NCBI RefSeq assembly: GCF_900107725.1
Contig: NZ_FNQO01000002.1
Location: 558,001 to 622,000 of the forward strand
Direction of reading: 5' to 3'
Source: Microbulbifer marinus
GTDB taxonomy: Bacteria > Pseudomonadota > Gammaproteobacteria > Pseudomonadales > Cellvibrionaceae
Length of the DNA stretch: 64,000 nucleotides
The position numbers and the translations under genes were made by a program. How positions within the stretch are numbered: the stretch's first letter is position 1; each line of letters starts with the position of its first letter. Under the pieces are notes generated by a model that made no database searches, was not told where the DNA came from, and saw only the letters and a program-made list of their open reading frames with translations. Shown in pieces: positions 18,420 to 35,928 of the stretch.

Positions 18420-19781
18420 TCAGCTCTTCTTGGTCGGGCGCTGCCAGCTGGAGATATTGCGCTGCTTGCCACGCGCGACCGCCAGTTCGTCGCTGCCGAC
18501 CTCGCGGGTAATGGTCGAGCCGGCGCCGACGGTGGCGCCGGCACCGACGACGACCGGCGCCACCAGCGCGGTGTTGGAGCCGATAAAAGCGCCGTCGCCG
18601 ATCTCGGTGGTCGACTTGTTCACGCCGTCGTAATTACAGGTGATGGTACCGGCACCGATATTCACCCCCTCACCGACGATCGCATCGCCGACATAGGATA
18701 GGTGATTGACCTTGCTGCCGCGGCCGATCACCGCCTTCTTGGTCTCGACAAAGTTGCCGATCTTAGCGCCGTCCGCCAGCCGGGTGCCGGGGCGCAGGCG
18801 GGCGAAGGGGCCGATGGTGCAGGCTTCACCGACCTCGGCGTCCTCGATGATGGAGTTGGCCTCGACGCGGGTGCCGTCCGCGAGGCGGCAGTTTTTCAGC
18901 AGGCAGTTGGGACCTATCTGTACGCCCTTGCCGAGCACCACCTCGCCGTCAAACACGCAGTTGATATCGATCGACACGTCGGTGTCGCACTCGAGGCGGC
19001 CGCGCACATCGATACGCGCCGGATCCAGCAGGGTCACGCCGGCATTCATCAGCGCCAGCGCGCGGCTGTGCTGCAGGGCGCGCTCCATCTGCGCCTGTTG
19101 GGCGCGGCTGTTCACGCCGGCCACTTCCAGCGGATCGCTGGCACGCACGCCGGTTACCGGGATCTCCTCACTGACCGAACGGGCAATCACATCGGTCAGG
19201 TAATACTCGCGCTGGGCGTTGTCGTTGGACAGCTCCGGCAGCCAGCGGGCCAGAAAGTCCGACGGCGCGGCCAGGATGCCGGTATTCACTTCGCGAATGG
19301 CGAGCGTATCGGCATCGGCGTCTTTCTCTTCGACGATCGCCAACACGCGGCCGGCGTCATCGCGCACGATACGGCCGTAGCCGGCCGGATTCGCCATCTC
19401 CACGGACAGCAGCGCCGGTCCCTTGTCGGAAGCCGACAGCAGCGATTGCAGGGTACCGCTCTTCACCAGTGGCACGTCGCCGTACAGCACCAGCACGGTA
19501 GAACCGCTGCGGAAATTCGGGATCGCCTGGGCCACCGCGTGACCGGTGCCGAGCTGCTCCGTCTGCTCGACAAACTTTACGCCGCTATCGGCAAAGCGTT
19601 CGCGCACCAGTTCGGCGCCGTGGCCGATCACGACGGTAATCTCCACCTCTCCCAGCTGTTTGGCGGCGTCGATCACCCGGCCGAGCATCGGCACGCCACC
19701 GATCGGGTGCAGCACTTTGGGCAGGTCGGAGCGCATGCGGGTGCCTTTGCCGGCGGCGAGAATGACGATATCGATGGCCAT
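18420..19781 (-). CDS. glmU: Bifunctional UDP-GlcNAc pyrophosphorylase / GlcN-1-P acetyltransferase
   Basis: 453-residue GlmU, which acetylates glucosamine-1-phosphate and then joins it to UTP to make UDP-GlcNAc. The uridyltransferase domain (1-about 228) opens with VILAAGKGTRM and contains EQLGTGHAV and LYGDVPL. The C-terminal half is a left-handed beta-helix of hexapeptide repeats with RLRPGTRL, VGDAIVGEGVNIGAGTITCNYDG and the acetyl-CoA region ending NISSWQRP. The ATG at 19781 is preceded by AGGAAT five bases upstream; the upstream extension to 19835 is discarded. It belongs with glmR and glmS functionally but is separated from them by the 2-oxo acid dehydrogenase genes. Confidence 0.96.
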   Translation of the reverse strand: MAIDIVILAAGKGTRMRSDLPKVLHPIGGVPMLGRVIDAAKQLGEVEITVVIGHGAELVRERFADSGVKFVEQTEQLGTGHAVAQAIPNFRSGSTVLVLYGDVPLVKSGTLQSLLSASDKGPALLSVEMANPAGYGRIVRDDAGRVLAIVEEKDADADTLAIREVNTGILAAPSDFLARWLPELSNDNAQREYYLTDVIARSVSEEIPVTGVRASDPLEVAGVNSRAQQAQMERALQHSRALALMNAGVTLLDPARIDVRGRLECDTDVSIDINCVFDGEVVLGKGVQIGPNCLLKNCRLADGTRVEANSIIEDAEVGEACTIGPFARLRPGTRLADGAKIGNFVETKKAVIGRGSKVNHLSYVGDAIVGEGVNIGAGTITCNYDGVNKSTTEIGDGAFIGSNTALVAPVVVGAGATVGAGSTITREVGSDELAVARGKQRNISSWQRPTKKS

Positions 19782-19940
19782 GGAATTCCTGTGAGTAACG
19801 ACGTAAAGATTAGAATGGCTGCGAATTGTGGCCATTTAGCGCCGTCATCACAAGTTGCAGCGGGAAGGGCCGCCGCTTTGCGGCTAGAATGACGCTAGCG
19901 GCATCGCCGCTAGCGCAGGCAGCACAGGGAATGGGCTCAG

Positions 19941-20831
19941 ATGGAAACGCGGGGGCTGTGGACTTCGATTGCGGGTTGCCTGGCAATGGCGGCGCTGGGT
20001 TTTTCCTTCGCCCACTGGACCCACTCCGACGCCATCTTTCTTGACGGCGTTTTCTCGCTGGTGAATTTCATCATGTCGCTGGTGATGCTGGCGGTTTCGC
20101 GGCTGATCAAACGCAGCGCCGACAGCCGTTTTCCGTTTGGCTACGCCAGTTTCGAGCCGGCATTCAACGTACTGCAGAGCATGGTGATGCTCGGCGTCAT
20201 GCTGATGGCGCTGTCATCGGCCATCGCGGCCCTGTATGAGGGCGGGCGCTCGCTGCAAACCGGTATCGCCACCCTCTATGCCAGCATTGCCAGCACCGGT
20301 TGCCTGCTCGTCTACCTGCTGTTGCGGCGGATCGCCAAGGCGACTGGCTCGCCCCTGCTGCAGGTGGACGCCTTTGCCTGGCTGATGGACGCCATTCTCA
20401 GTGGTCTGGTGCTGTGTGCCTTCGCCTTTGCCTGGCAGTTCGGCGAGCTGCTGGGCGGCTGGCTGCCCTATGTGGACTCCCTGTTAATCATCGCCATGGT
20501 GGCGGTGATGCTACCGGTGCCGGTGCGGATCCTGTACCGCAACCTGATGGAAGTGCTGCTGGCGGCACCGGCGCTGCCGGTACAGCGGCAGATGCGCCGC
20601 GCCTTCCGCGACGCCATGCGCGATATCCCGGGCAAGGACTGGTCCCTCAGTATCACCAAGATTGGCCGCGCCGTTTACCTGCACGCACGCATCCTGTTAC
20701 CGGAGGAGAGCCGCGATGTTTCGGTGCAGCAGGCGGACGAGTGGCGCGAACTGCTGACCGGGCGCATGGAGGAGTTTGTCGCCGAGCGGGAATTTGACGT
20801 CGTCTTCACTACCGACGCCTCCTATATCTAA
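19941..20831 (+). CDS. Cation diffusion facilitator family transporter
   Basis: 296-residue inner-membrane protein with six hydrophobic segments (about residues 8-205) followed by a cytosolic domain of about 90 residues, the CDF layout. TM2 carries DAIFLDGVFSLVNF and TM5 carries VDAFAWLMDA, aligning with the paired acidic/His metal sites of CDF proteins, but the His residues of classical zinc members are replaced by Asp. CDF proteins export divalent metals (Zn, Fe, Mn, Co, Cd) against protons; the altered site makes specificity uncertain. It is transcribed away from glmU and convergent with the FNT gene, whose stop is 3 bp away. Confidence 0.85.
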   Translation: METRGLWTSIAGCLAMAALGFSFAHWTHSDAIFLDGVFSLVNFIMSLVMLAVSRLIKRSADSRFPFGYASFEPAFNVLQSMVMLGVMLMALSSAIAALYEGGRSLQTGIATLYASIASTGCLLVYLLLRRIAKATGSPLLQVDAFAWLMDAILSGLVLCAFAFAWQFGELLGGWLPYVDSLLIIAMVAVMLPVPVRILYRNLMEVLLAAPALPVQRQMRRAFRDAMRDIPGKDWSLSITKIGRAVYLHARILLPEESRDVSVQQADEWRELLTGRMEEFVAEREFDVVFTTDASYI

Positions 20832-20834
20832 TCC

Positions 20835-21626
20835 CTAGCGCCGACTGGCGATATAACCGTATTTCAGCAATCCGACGAATACCGACCCGCCGATAGTGTT
20901 GCCAATGGTGGCAATGGCCTGGAAACGGAGCACGTCGCCGACACTGATCCCGTCGTGCGTGCCGAGCCAGGCGCTGAAAATGGCTACCGCCCCGGCGACA
21001 CAGTGCGCCAGACCACCGAGCCCGATCACGAAGGTGATCGCGATAATGACGACGATGCGACCGATGGTGTCGCTGGAGGACGTGACCACCCAGCCCAGCA
21101 ACCCCATCAACCAGCCGGCGAAGATGGCGCCGATAAACAGCGCAGAACTGCTGTCCGCGGTCATCTTGGCGCCGTAATAGGCGAAGGCGCTGCTGTCGAT
21201 ATGCTGGCTGATCTGCACAAAGTGCACGAAGATCACGCTGAAGGCGAGGGCGCCGCAGATATTGCCCAGGTAGATCACCGACCAGATACGCCCCAGATCG
21301 TACCAGCGCTGTTTTTTATCCAGCACCGGCAGAATCGCCAGCGTCGTGTGCTCGGTAAACAGATCCGTGCGGCCGATGATGACCAGCACGAAGCCGATCG
21401 GATAACTCAGGGAGATGATGAAGTGCAGCAACTGCTCTCCCACCAGTGCGTGGAAGTGGGTATAGAGCGCTGCCATCAGGAAGAAACTGAACCCTATCTC
21501 CAGTCCCGCGGCGATCGAGGACAGCAGCAACGAACTGTTGCCGCGCTCGTACTCGTGCAAACTCGCATCCATCTGCTCCTTCAGGATTTCGCGGTCGCTT
21601 TTGGGACGGTCGGATTCACTGGGCAT
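20835..21626 (-). CDS. Formate/nitrite transporter family channel
   Basis: 263-residue membrane protein with six hydrophobic helices of the FNT family, pentameric channels for small monovalent anions such as formate, nitrite or hydrosulfide. Recognisable stretches are GRTDLFTEHTTLAILPVL, YLGNICGALAFSVIF, IGAIFAGWLMGLLGWVV and LAHCVAGAVAIFSAWLG. It most resembles the YfdC branch, which has a charged N-terminal tail (residues 1-35, EILKEQMDASLHEYERG). I start at the ATG at 21626; the extension to 21770 looks like non-coding upstream sequence. No pyruvate-formate-lyase or nitrite-reductase gene is adjacent, so the anion is unknown. Confidence 0.85.
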   Translation of the reverse strand: MPSESDRPKSDREILKEQMDASLHEYERGNSSLLLSSIAAGLEIGFSFFLMAALYTHFHALVGEQLLHFIISLSYPIGFVLVIIGRTDLFTEHTTLAILPVLDKKQRWYDLGRIWSVIYLGNICGALAFSVIFVHFVQISQHIDSSAFAYYGAKMTADSSSALFIGAIFAGWLMGLLGWVVTSSSDTIGRIVVIIAITFVIGLGGLAHCVAGAVAIFSAWLGTHDGISVGDVLRFQAIATIGNTIGGSVFVGLLKYGYIASRR

Positions 21627-21929
21627 GGTTGTCGGCCACCGTGTTAGCCCTGCGGCGATGGAAGCACGCCGTTTACCAAAGATTAGTTGCACGCACCCGC
21701 CGGCGGCGGCGAGCCGGAGCGGGCAGCGCCTGTGACCGAAACCAGCACGTAGTTCAGAATACCTGTACAACGGCTCTGTTCAGCGCAATTAGCTGCTGTT
21801 CGCCGTAACTTGTTTGCCGGCTGCGCACAAAGCCGGTAGCTTGTCGTCGGCAAAATAATCGTTGTAGCGAAAACCGCTAATCACCGGATAACCGCCCCGC
21901 TCAAAAGGCGCGGCGGAGGTATTTCCCGC
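21627..21929. other. Divergent intergenic region
   Basis: About 300 bp between the FNT gene and the large beta-propeller/amidohydrolase gene. It should contain both promoters. I found no clear -35/-10 pair, hairpin or regulator site. GGAGGT lies nine bases before the ATG at 21930. Confidence 0.5.
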
Positions 21930-25283
<3,354 letters not shown>

Positions 25284-25328
25284 CGGTCAAATTGCCGGCC
25301 GATAGCGCCGGCATCCTTACCAACACAA

Positions 25329-25363
25329 AAGGCCGGCAGTATGAATCTGCCGGCCTTTTTTTG
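25329..25363. terminator. Bidirectional terminator
   Basis: GGCCGGCAG pairs perfectly with CTGCCGGCC around a 7-nt loop, flanked by AAAA on the left and a T7 run on the right. It serves the PD40/amidohydrolase gene and can also stop the convergent GST transcript. Confidence 0.9.
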
Positions 25364-25386
25364 TTGGCACTCTTTTGCGCGCCTGG

Positions 25387-26019
25387 TTATGCCTCGCTGG
25401 GCTCTTTGGCCAGCGCATCGTCCTTTTCGTTGGCTCGCCCGAATGCTTCGCGTTCACTGACTCGCGCAAAGTAAGCGATGAATTCATCGCGCTTTTCAAT
25501 AGTGCCGAATTGCAGACCCCAGCCAACCTGGGCTCCCACGTAAACATCCGCGGCGGTAAAGCGATTGCCGGCAATATAGGGGTTTTTCTTCACTGCAGAA
25601 GACAGGGCATCGATGGTGGTGGCGTAATTACCATATCCGGCCATACGCTCTTTTTCCGGTGCAGGATCGCTGCCGAACAGACTTTTGTTGGTTATGGCGG
25701 CCTCGACCGGGCCGGCTGTAAAGAACAGCCAGCGAAAGTAGTTCGCGCGCTCTGCATTATCGATCGGCGCTAAACCGGCTTCAGGGAAAGCCTCAGCCAG
25801 GTATGCACAGATGGCGGCGCACTCAGTGACCGCATTGCCAGCGTGCACAATAGCCGGCACCTTGCCCATGGGGTTGATCGCCAAAAATTCGGGAGATTTC
25901 ATTGAGGTGCCATATTCCAGCACTTCGGTGCGATAGGGTACCGACAGCTCCTCGAGCATCCAGCGCACGATACGACCGCGGGACTGCGGGTTGGTATAAA
26001 AAACAAGATCGCTGCTCAT
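25387..26019 (-). CDS. Glutathione S-transferase family protein
   Basis: 210-residue GST. The thioredoxin-like domain (1-80) begins LVFYTNPQSRGRIVRWMLEE with the Ser/Arg pattern of GSTs that use a Ser or Tyr near the N terminus, then INPMGKVPAIV with the cis-Pro and TECAAICAYLAEAFP for glutathione binding. The helical domain has FTAADVYVGAQVGWGL. It differs from the beta-class GST at 1569-2174 (no Cys10/His106 pattern), so the two are not recent duplicates. It is convergent with the PD40/amidohydrolase gene through a shared terminator. Substrate unknown. Confidence 0.88.
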   Translation of the reverse strand: MSSDLVFYTNPQSRGRIVRWMLEELSVPYRTEVLEYGTSMKSPEFLAINPMGKVPAIVHAGNAVTECAAICAYLAEAFPEAGLAPIDNAERANYFRWLFFTAGPVEAAITNKSLFGSDPAPEKERMAGYGNYATTIDALSSAVKKNPYIAGNRFTAADVYVGAQVGWGLQFGTIEKRDEFIAYFARVSEREAFGRANEKDDALAKEPSEA

Positions 26020-26286
26020 ATTCTCTCCTGCGCCGCATTTCCTTGCGGCCGTTTTCCGGGTTGTTTTTATCGGTCAGTTAACGCGAGAAAAGTGCGTTGA
26101 TCCGATTACGGCAATTTACCACCGAGGAAATGAACACACAGTGACATTCGCCCAGTTGGCGCGTATTGGAAACTGTTACGGCCTGTTAGCCGACGAGATT
26201 TGGTTAGCAGCGCCTTTAACAGGCAAATCTATTCACAGAACCTAAACTCGTGACTAATTCAACTGGTGCAGGTAGGGCAATCTCAC

Positions 26287-27900
26287 ATGGCAGGGTCAAA
26301 AGGAAAGTTGAGAATAGCCGCACTGTTCGGAGCACTCCTGTTGTGTGGCGCCGTACACGCGCAGCGACAGGACAACATCGGTAAAGTGGAGTTCGAAAAC
26401 TCCTGCGATAAAGCCGTCACTGTACAAATCAATCACGCGCTGGCGCTGTTACATCACATGATGTACGAGCAGGCGACCGAAGCATTTGCAGATATCGCGA
26501 AGCAGGATCCCACATGTGCGCTGGCGCCGTGGGGCATCGCCATGGCCGCTTTTCACCCACTGTGGGCGCCGCCATCCGAAGAGGAGCTGGCGCGGGGTAG
26601 CGACGCCATTCACCGCGCACAGCAATTAAAACCGGGTACGGAACGGGAGAAATCCTACATCGATGCGGCTGCCGCTTTTTACCGCGACTGGAGTCCCGCC
26701 AAGCACCGTGAAAGGCTTCATGAGTGGAGTGCGGCGCAGGCGAAAATCCATCGCCAATATCCGGACGATGTCGATGCCGGTGCTTTCTATGCCCTGTCAC
26801 TACTGGCCTCTGCACCGATGGACGACAGATCCTATCGGCAGCAAAAGCAGGCCGGCGCACTGCTGAAGCAGCTGTACCGCGACAACCCCAGCCATCCAGG
26901 TGTGAATCACTATACGATCCACGCCCACGATAATCCCGCCATGGCAGCCGAGGCGCTTACCATAGCGCGCGGCTACGACAAGATAGCGCCCGAAGTGCCG
27001 CACGCGCTGCATATGCCAACCCATATTTTTGTGCGTCTCGGTCTTTGGCCCGACACCATCGACTGGAATATCCGCTCCGCAGCGGCGGCGCGGAAACAAC
27101 CGGCAGGCAACGCGACCTCGCTGCATTATTTTCACGCGCTGGATTATTTGATGTACGCGTATCTGCAGCAGGGTAGGGACGCCAAGGCGGAGGCGGTACT
27201 CGAACAGGTTCTGAGCGCCAACAATCCCCAGGACGCTTTCGCCGCGGCTTTCGGTATTGCCGCGGCCCGCTCCCGCTATCCATTGGAGCGGCATGCATGG
27301 CAGGAGGCCGCAGCACTATCACCCGTTTCCCACGGCAACTTTCCGTGGCAGAAATATCCGTGGGTTCAGGCGATGGTTTATTTTGCCCGCGGTATCGGTG
27401 CGGCCAGATCCGGCGACGTGAGCGCGGCAAACACAGCGGCCGATCGACTCGACGAACTTTACCATCACACTGTTGAAGCCAAAGAGGATTACTGGGCGGC
27501 GCTGGTGGATTCTCAGCGGCAGGCGGTGCGTGCCTGGTCGCGCTTCAGTGACGGCGACAGCCAAGGTGCTATCACACTGATGCGCAAGGCGGCCGCAGAG
27601 GAAGACGGCCTGGAAAAGCATCCGGTAACCCCGGGGCCACTGTTGCCAGCGCGGGAACTGCTTGGCGATATGCTGCTGGCCGCGGAGCAGCCGGAGGGGG
27701 CGCTACAGGCTTACAAAAAAAGTCTCGAACTTTATCCGTCGCGCTTTAACGGATTATATGGCGCCGCGCTGGCCGCACAGGCAGTGGGCAGAAAAGCGGA
27801 TACTGAGAAATACTATCGCCGCTTGCTGGAAATAGCCGATGCCGAGGCTAGCCAGCGGGAAGCACTGCAACAGGCCCGAAAATTTCTCTCCGATCAGTAG
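26287..27900 (+). CDS. Secreted His-rich TPR-repeat protein of unknown function
   Basis: 537-residue exported protein. The signal peptide (about 1-25) ends GAVHAQ. The body is helical with several tetratricopeptide-like repeats: INHALALLHHMMYEQATEAFADIAKQDP near the start, ALQAYKKSLELYPSRFNGLYGAALAAQAVG near the end. Histidine-rich blocks lie between: HPGVNHYTIHAHDNP, PHALHMPTHIFVRLGLW and SLHYFHALDYLMYAYLQQGRDAKA. I recall TPR proteins with this HMP(T/S)HIF block in several phyla, without an assigned function. Clustered His residues on TPR helices suggest metal binding or catalysis, but this is inference. I use the ATG at 26287 rather than the GTG at 26266, because it places the signal peptide correctly. 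It ends 21 bp before the patatin gene. Confidence 0.8.
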   Translation: MAGSKGKLRIAALFGALLLCGAVHAQRQDNIGKVEFENSCDKAVTVQINHALALLHHMMYEQATEAFADIAKQDPTCALAPWGIAMAAFHPLWAPPSEEELARGSDAIHRAQQLKPGTEREKSYIDAAAAFYRDWSPAKHRERLHEWSAAQAKIHRQYPDDVDAGAFYALSLLASAPMDDRSYRQQKQAGALLKQLYRDNPSHPGVNHYTIHAHDNPAMAAEALTIARGYDKIAPEVPHALHMPTHIFVRLGLWPDTIDWNIRSAAAARKQPAGNATSLHYFHALDYLMYAYLQQGRDAKAEAVLEQVLSANNPQDAFAAAFGIAAARSRYPLERHAWQEAAALSPVSHGNFPWQKYPWVQAMVYFARGIGAARSGDVSAANTAADRLDELYHHTVEAKEDYWAALVDSQRQAVRAWSRFSDGDSQGAITLMRKAAAEEDGLEKHPVTPGPLLPARELLGDMLLAAEQPEGALQAYKKSLELYPSRFNGLYGAALAAQAVGRKADTEKYYRRLLEIADAEASQREALQQARKFLSDQ

Positions 27901-27921
27901 CCGCGCCAACCGCAGCCCGGC

Positions 27922-28911
27922 TTAGTGGTGCAGAATCATATCCTCTAGCCAGGGGCGCAACCGTTCCGCTTCCGCTGCGCCGGCGTCAATCGCCTCCGCC
28001 GCCCGCGCATATTCCATGCCGCCAATGCTGCCGACCTTGGGCATGATCAGCACATCCGGCGGGGAGCCTGCCAGGCGGGTGCGCTTCAGGCGCCGCTCGA
28101 GTATATCCATCGCGGAGGACATGGTATCGAGCATACCCGGCGCGTGCTGATCTCGCTTTGTCAGACGCACACTCAACTGGGCAAGATGCGCTTTGCCTTG
28201 CTCTACCAGATTGTTAAACGACAGGGCTTCACGCGTTGCGTCCGCGTTCACCAGCTCATTCACAAGTTCCGGTTCCACTTCCGGCGGTGGGGTCGCTTCA
28301 CTGACGACTTTTTTCACCATGCCCTGCTGGCGGTCTTGCAGCGGCACACCATCTTCCGTCACATCTACTGCAATCACCCGGGTGGCGCCCATGGCCCGAC
28401 AGACGTCCACCGGTACAGGATTCACCACCGCACCATCCACCAGCCAGCGATTGGACAGCCGCTTTGGCGACAGCAGCCCGGGGATGGCACACGACGCACT
28501 CACTGCATCGCGCAGATTGCCACGCTGCAACCATATCTCCTGGCCACTGTGCAGGTCCGTGGCCACCGCCGTAAAAGGAATTGGCAGGTCCTCAATGCAC
28601 TCGTATTCGACTTTATCGAAAAATGCATTGAACGGCTTCCGGCCGCCGAGCACACCGCCACTCAGCGTCCAGTTGATATCCAGCAACGAAAACACCTGCC
28701 AGTTATCCAGGCGACGAACCCATTCCTCGAGCTCCGCCAGGTTACCCGCGGCATAGGCCGCACCGACGAAGGCCCCCATCGAAGTGCCAGCAATCACATG
28801 GGGGCGTATGCCCATCTGATCCAGCAGCTTGAGGACACCGATATGGGAGAAACCCTTGGCGGCACCACTGCCGAGCGCGATACCGATGCGAGGTGCTGGA
28901 TTGGAATTCAC
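27922..28911 (-). CDS. Patatin-like phospholipase (RssA type)
   Basis: 329-residue serine hydrolase of the patatin family. The oxyanion stretch IALGSGAAKGFSHIGVL, nucleophile Ser44 in GTSMG and the catalytic Asp159 in VDGAVVNPVPV form the Ser-Asp dyad. The length and N-terminal pattern match the NTE/RssA group of bacterial patatins, which are predicted lysophospholipases or acyl hydrolases; E. coli RssA sits beside rssB but no rssB homologue is near here. It has no signal peptide, so it probably acts in the cytoplasm. It is convergent with the TPR gene. The upstream region 28912-29092 shows nothing I can name. Confidence 0.88.
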   Translation of the reverse strand: MNSNPAPRIGIALGSGAAKGFSHIGVLKLLDQMGIRPHVIAGTSMGAFVGAAYAAGNLAELEEWVRRLDNWQVFSLLDINWTLSGGVLGGRKPFNAFFDKVEYECIEDLPIPFTAVATDLHSGQEIWLQRGNLRDAVSASCAIPGLLSPKRLSNRWLVDGAVVNPVPVDVCRAMGATRVIAVDVTEDGVPLQDRQQGMVKKVVSEATPPPEVEPELVNELVNADATREALSFNNLVEQGKAHLAQLSVRLTKRDQHAPGMLDTMSSAMDILERRLKRTRLAGSPPDVLIMPKVGSIGGMEYARAAEAIDAGAAEAERLRPWLEDMILHH

Positions 28912-29092
28912 GTGCTGTCTTTCCTGTTTACATTAATGCTCGAGAGAAGCGACGAGTTACATTCGAGGCCAGATACTAGTGTCAGTTCCCGCCGGCGCAA
29001 GAACCGCCTGCGATCCCACCGCCATACTCGCCCGGCGAGGACGAAGGTGATTAAGGCCGGGACCTACAATGAAAAACTGAAAATGGGGGCAC

Positions 29093-29119
29093 AAAAAAAG
29101 CAGCCGAAGCTGCTTTTTT
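29093..29119 (-). terminator. Terminator downstream of the atp operon
   Basis: AAGCAGC and GCTGCTT form a perfect stem around CGAA, with A7 on one side and T6 on the other, so it works in both directions. It is the last of three consecutive hairpins past atpC; GCCTGT/ACAGGC (29125-29138) and CTTACG/CGTAAG (29140-29155) precede it on the minus strand. Confidence 0.88.
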
Positions 29120-29161
29120 CGATCGCCTGTAAACAGGCTCTTACGGAGACGTAAGAACTGA

Positions 29162-29581
29162 TTACTTACCGGCCGCCTTGCGGATTGCCTGCAGGGTGCG
29201 CAGGCGCGCCTCGGCTTCGGCCAGCTGGGCGGAGATGCGCGCATAGTCGATTTCGGAGGGCGCCTTGTGCAGAGCGTGGGCCGCTTCCTCGCGGGCCTTC
29301 TGCGCTGCCTCTTCGTCGATTTCGCGCTCGGCCACATCCGCGAGGATGGTCACCATATTCGGCTGCACCTCGGCATAACCGCCGCTGACGAACAGCACTT
29401 CCTCTTCACCACCTTTCTTGATGATGCGCACCGGACCGGGTTTCAGAGCGGTGAGTAGCTGCGCGTGACCGTAGGAGATACCAAGCTCCCCTTCGATGCC
29501 GCTCACTATCACCATCTCCACCAGTCCGGAGAAGAGAGACTGCTCGGCGCTGACAACGTCACAATGTACTGTCATGGCCAT
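29162..29581 (-). CDS. atpC: ATP synthase F1 subunit epsilon
   Basis: 139-residue epsilon subunit, the central-stalk protein that links gamma to the c-ring and inhibits ATP hydrolysis. It begins [19 protein letters not shown], nearly as in E. coli, and has the beta-sandwich signature [19 protein letters not shown] and [18 protein letters not shown], then the two C-terminal inhibitory helices (about 90-139). It is the last gene of the minus-strand atp operon, 18 bp after atpD, with three hairpins behind it. Confidence 0.95.
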   Translation of the reverse strand: MAMTVHCDVVSAEQSLFSGLVEMVIVSGIEGELGISYGHAQLLTALKPGPVRIIKKGGEEEVLFVSGGYAEVQPNMVTILADVAEREIDEEAAQKAREEAAHALHKAPSEIDYARISAQLAEAEARLRTLQAIRKAAGK

Positions 29582-29599
29582 ATTGTCTGCCTCTGTCGC

Positions 29600-31902
<2,303 letters not shown>

Positions 31903-31974
31903 AGTGATTTACCTTTTTGCTCGATTCTTCCTTATATCCCGCCCACTCCCGGAGGGAGAGGGCGGGTAGCGGAA

Positions 31975-33519
<1,545 letters not shown>

Positions 33520-33571
33520 GCTCTGTTCCTCGAATTCCCGACCATGCCTCACGGCCTGTCGGGAAGGTAAA

Positions 33572-34108
33572 TTAGGAGTTCATCGCCTCGGCGAGTTTGG
33601 CCAGTCGGCCGCGCACAGTGCCGTCGATTACTGTGTCACCCGCGCGGATAATCGCGCCGCCCAGCAGACCTTCGTCCACCGAGCTGTGCAGGTGCACTTC
33701 CCGTTCAAACTTCTTGCTGAGCGCCTGGGTGATCTGCTGCGTCTGGGCATCGCTCAGAGCGCGTGCGGACACGACTTCCACGTCCAGGGTGGCTTCCGCC
33801 TTCGCCTTCAGCTCTTCAAACAGCGCGGAAATTTCCGGCAACAGCGGCAGGCGGTTGTTTTCCGCCAGCAGCCGGATGAAGTTCTTGCCGGAATCGCTGA
33901 GATCGTCTGAACAGATCGACAGGAATTTACCTGCGCGCTCTTCGCTGGTGAGCTGTGGATTTTCCAGCAGCTCACGCACTTTTTCGCTCTGGCTGACCGC
34001 CGCCGCAGTGGCCAGCGCAGCGCTCCAACCGGCGAGGTCGGAGGCTTGCTGCGCGTAGCTGAATGCCGCTTTGGCGTAGGGCCGGGCCAGTGTGCTGAGT
34101 TCCGCCAT
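33572..34108 (-). CDS. atpH: ATP synthase F1 subunit delta
   Basis: 178-residue delta subunit (OSCP equivalent), which ties the peripheral stalk b2 to the top of F1. The N-terminal helical domain starts [21 protein letters not shown], and the C-terminal part has [21 protein letters not shown] and [29 protein letters not shown], the conserved family tail. The length is standard. It lies 12 bp after atpF. Confidence 0.96.
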   Translation of the reverse strand: MAELSTLARPYAKAAFSYAQQASDLAGWSAALATAAAVSQSEKVRELLENPQLTSEERAGKFLSICSDDLSDSGKNFIRLLAENNRLPLLPEISALFEELKAKAEATLDVEVVSARALSDAQTQQITQALSKKFEREVHLHSSVDEGLLGGAIIRAGDTVIDGTVRGRLAKLAEAMNS

Positions 34109-34120
34109 GGGGTTCCTCGC

Positions 34121-34591
34121 TTACAGCTCGGCTGCCAGTTTTTCGATCAGGTCGTCGTGCGCCTTGGCGTCGATATTGACCGAGAGAATCTTCTCCGCAC
34201 CAGCAACAGACAGCTCGGCAACACGTGCCCGCAGCTGCTCTTTGGCGCGGTTAACTTCCTGTTCGATCTCAGCCTTGGCTGCCGCCTTCAGGCGGTCGCC
34301 TTCAGCCAGCGCGGCCTGCTTGGCTTCATCGATAATCTGATTGGCGCGCTTGTTGGCACCATCGATAATCTCTGCAGCCTGCTCTTTGGCTTCCTTCAGC
34401 TGCTCGGCAGCCTTGCGCTGAGCCAGTTCCAGATCCTTGCCAGCACGCTCGGCCTCTGCGAGACCGGTCGCGATTTTCTGCTCGCGCTCTTTCATCACGC
34501 CCAGCAGCGGCGGCCAGACAAACTTCCAGCAAAACCAGACGAAAAACAGGAAAGTAATCGACTGGCCGATTAGAGTCAGGTTGATATTCAC
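34121..34591 (-). CDS. atpF: ATP synthase Fo subunit b
   Basis: 156-residue peripheral-stalk subunit. It has one N-terminal membrane helix (about residues 4-26, [25 protein letters not shown]) and a long charged coiled coil to the C terminus that dimerises and binds delta. The size equals that of E. coli b. Only one b gene is present in the operon, so the enzyme is the simple b2 type. Confidence 0.95.
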   Translation of the reverse strand: MNINLTLIGQSITFLFFVWFCWKFVWPPLLGVMKEREQKIATGLAEAERAGKDLELAQRKAAEQLKEAKEQAAEIIDGANKRANQIIDEAKQAALAEGDRLKAAAKAEIEQEVNRAKEQLRARVAELSVAGAEKILSVNIDAKAHDDLIEKLAAEL

Positions 34592-34643
34592 ACCGACACC
34601 TCTTGCTCTTTAAATAGGGTTAAGGGCAATTGGAACGATGGAA

Positions 34644-34931
<288 letters not shown>

Positions 34932-34958
34932 TTAAGTAAAGGGTTAACTGTCAAAAAC

Positions 34959-35891
<933 letters not shown>

Positions 35892-35928
35892 TCAACAATC
35901 GTAAAATATGAATTCTTTCCTGCGCCGG

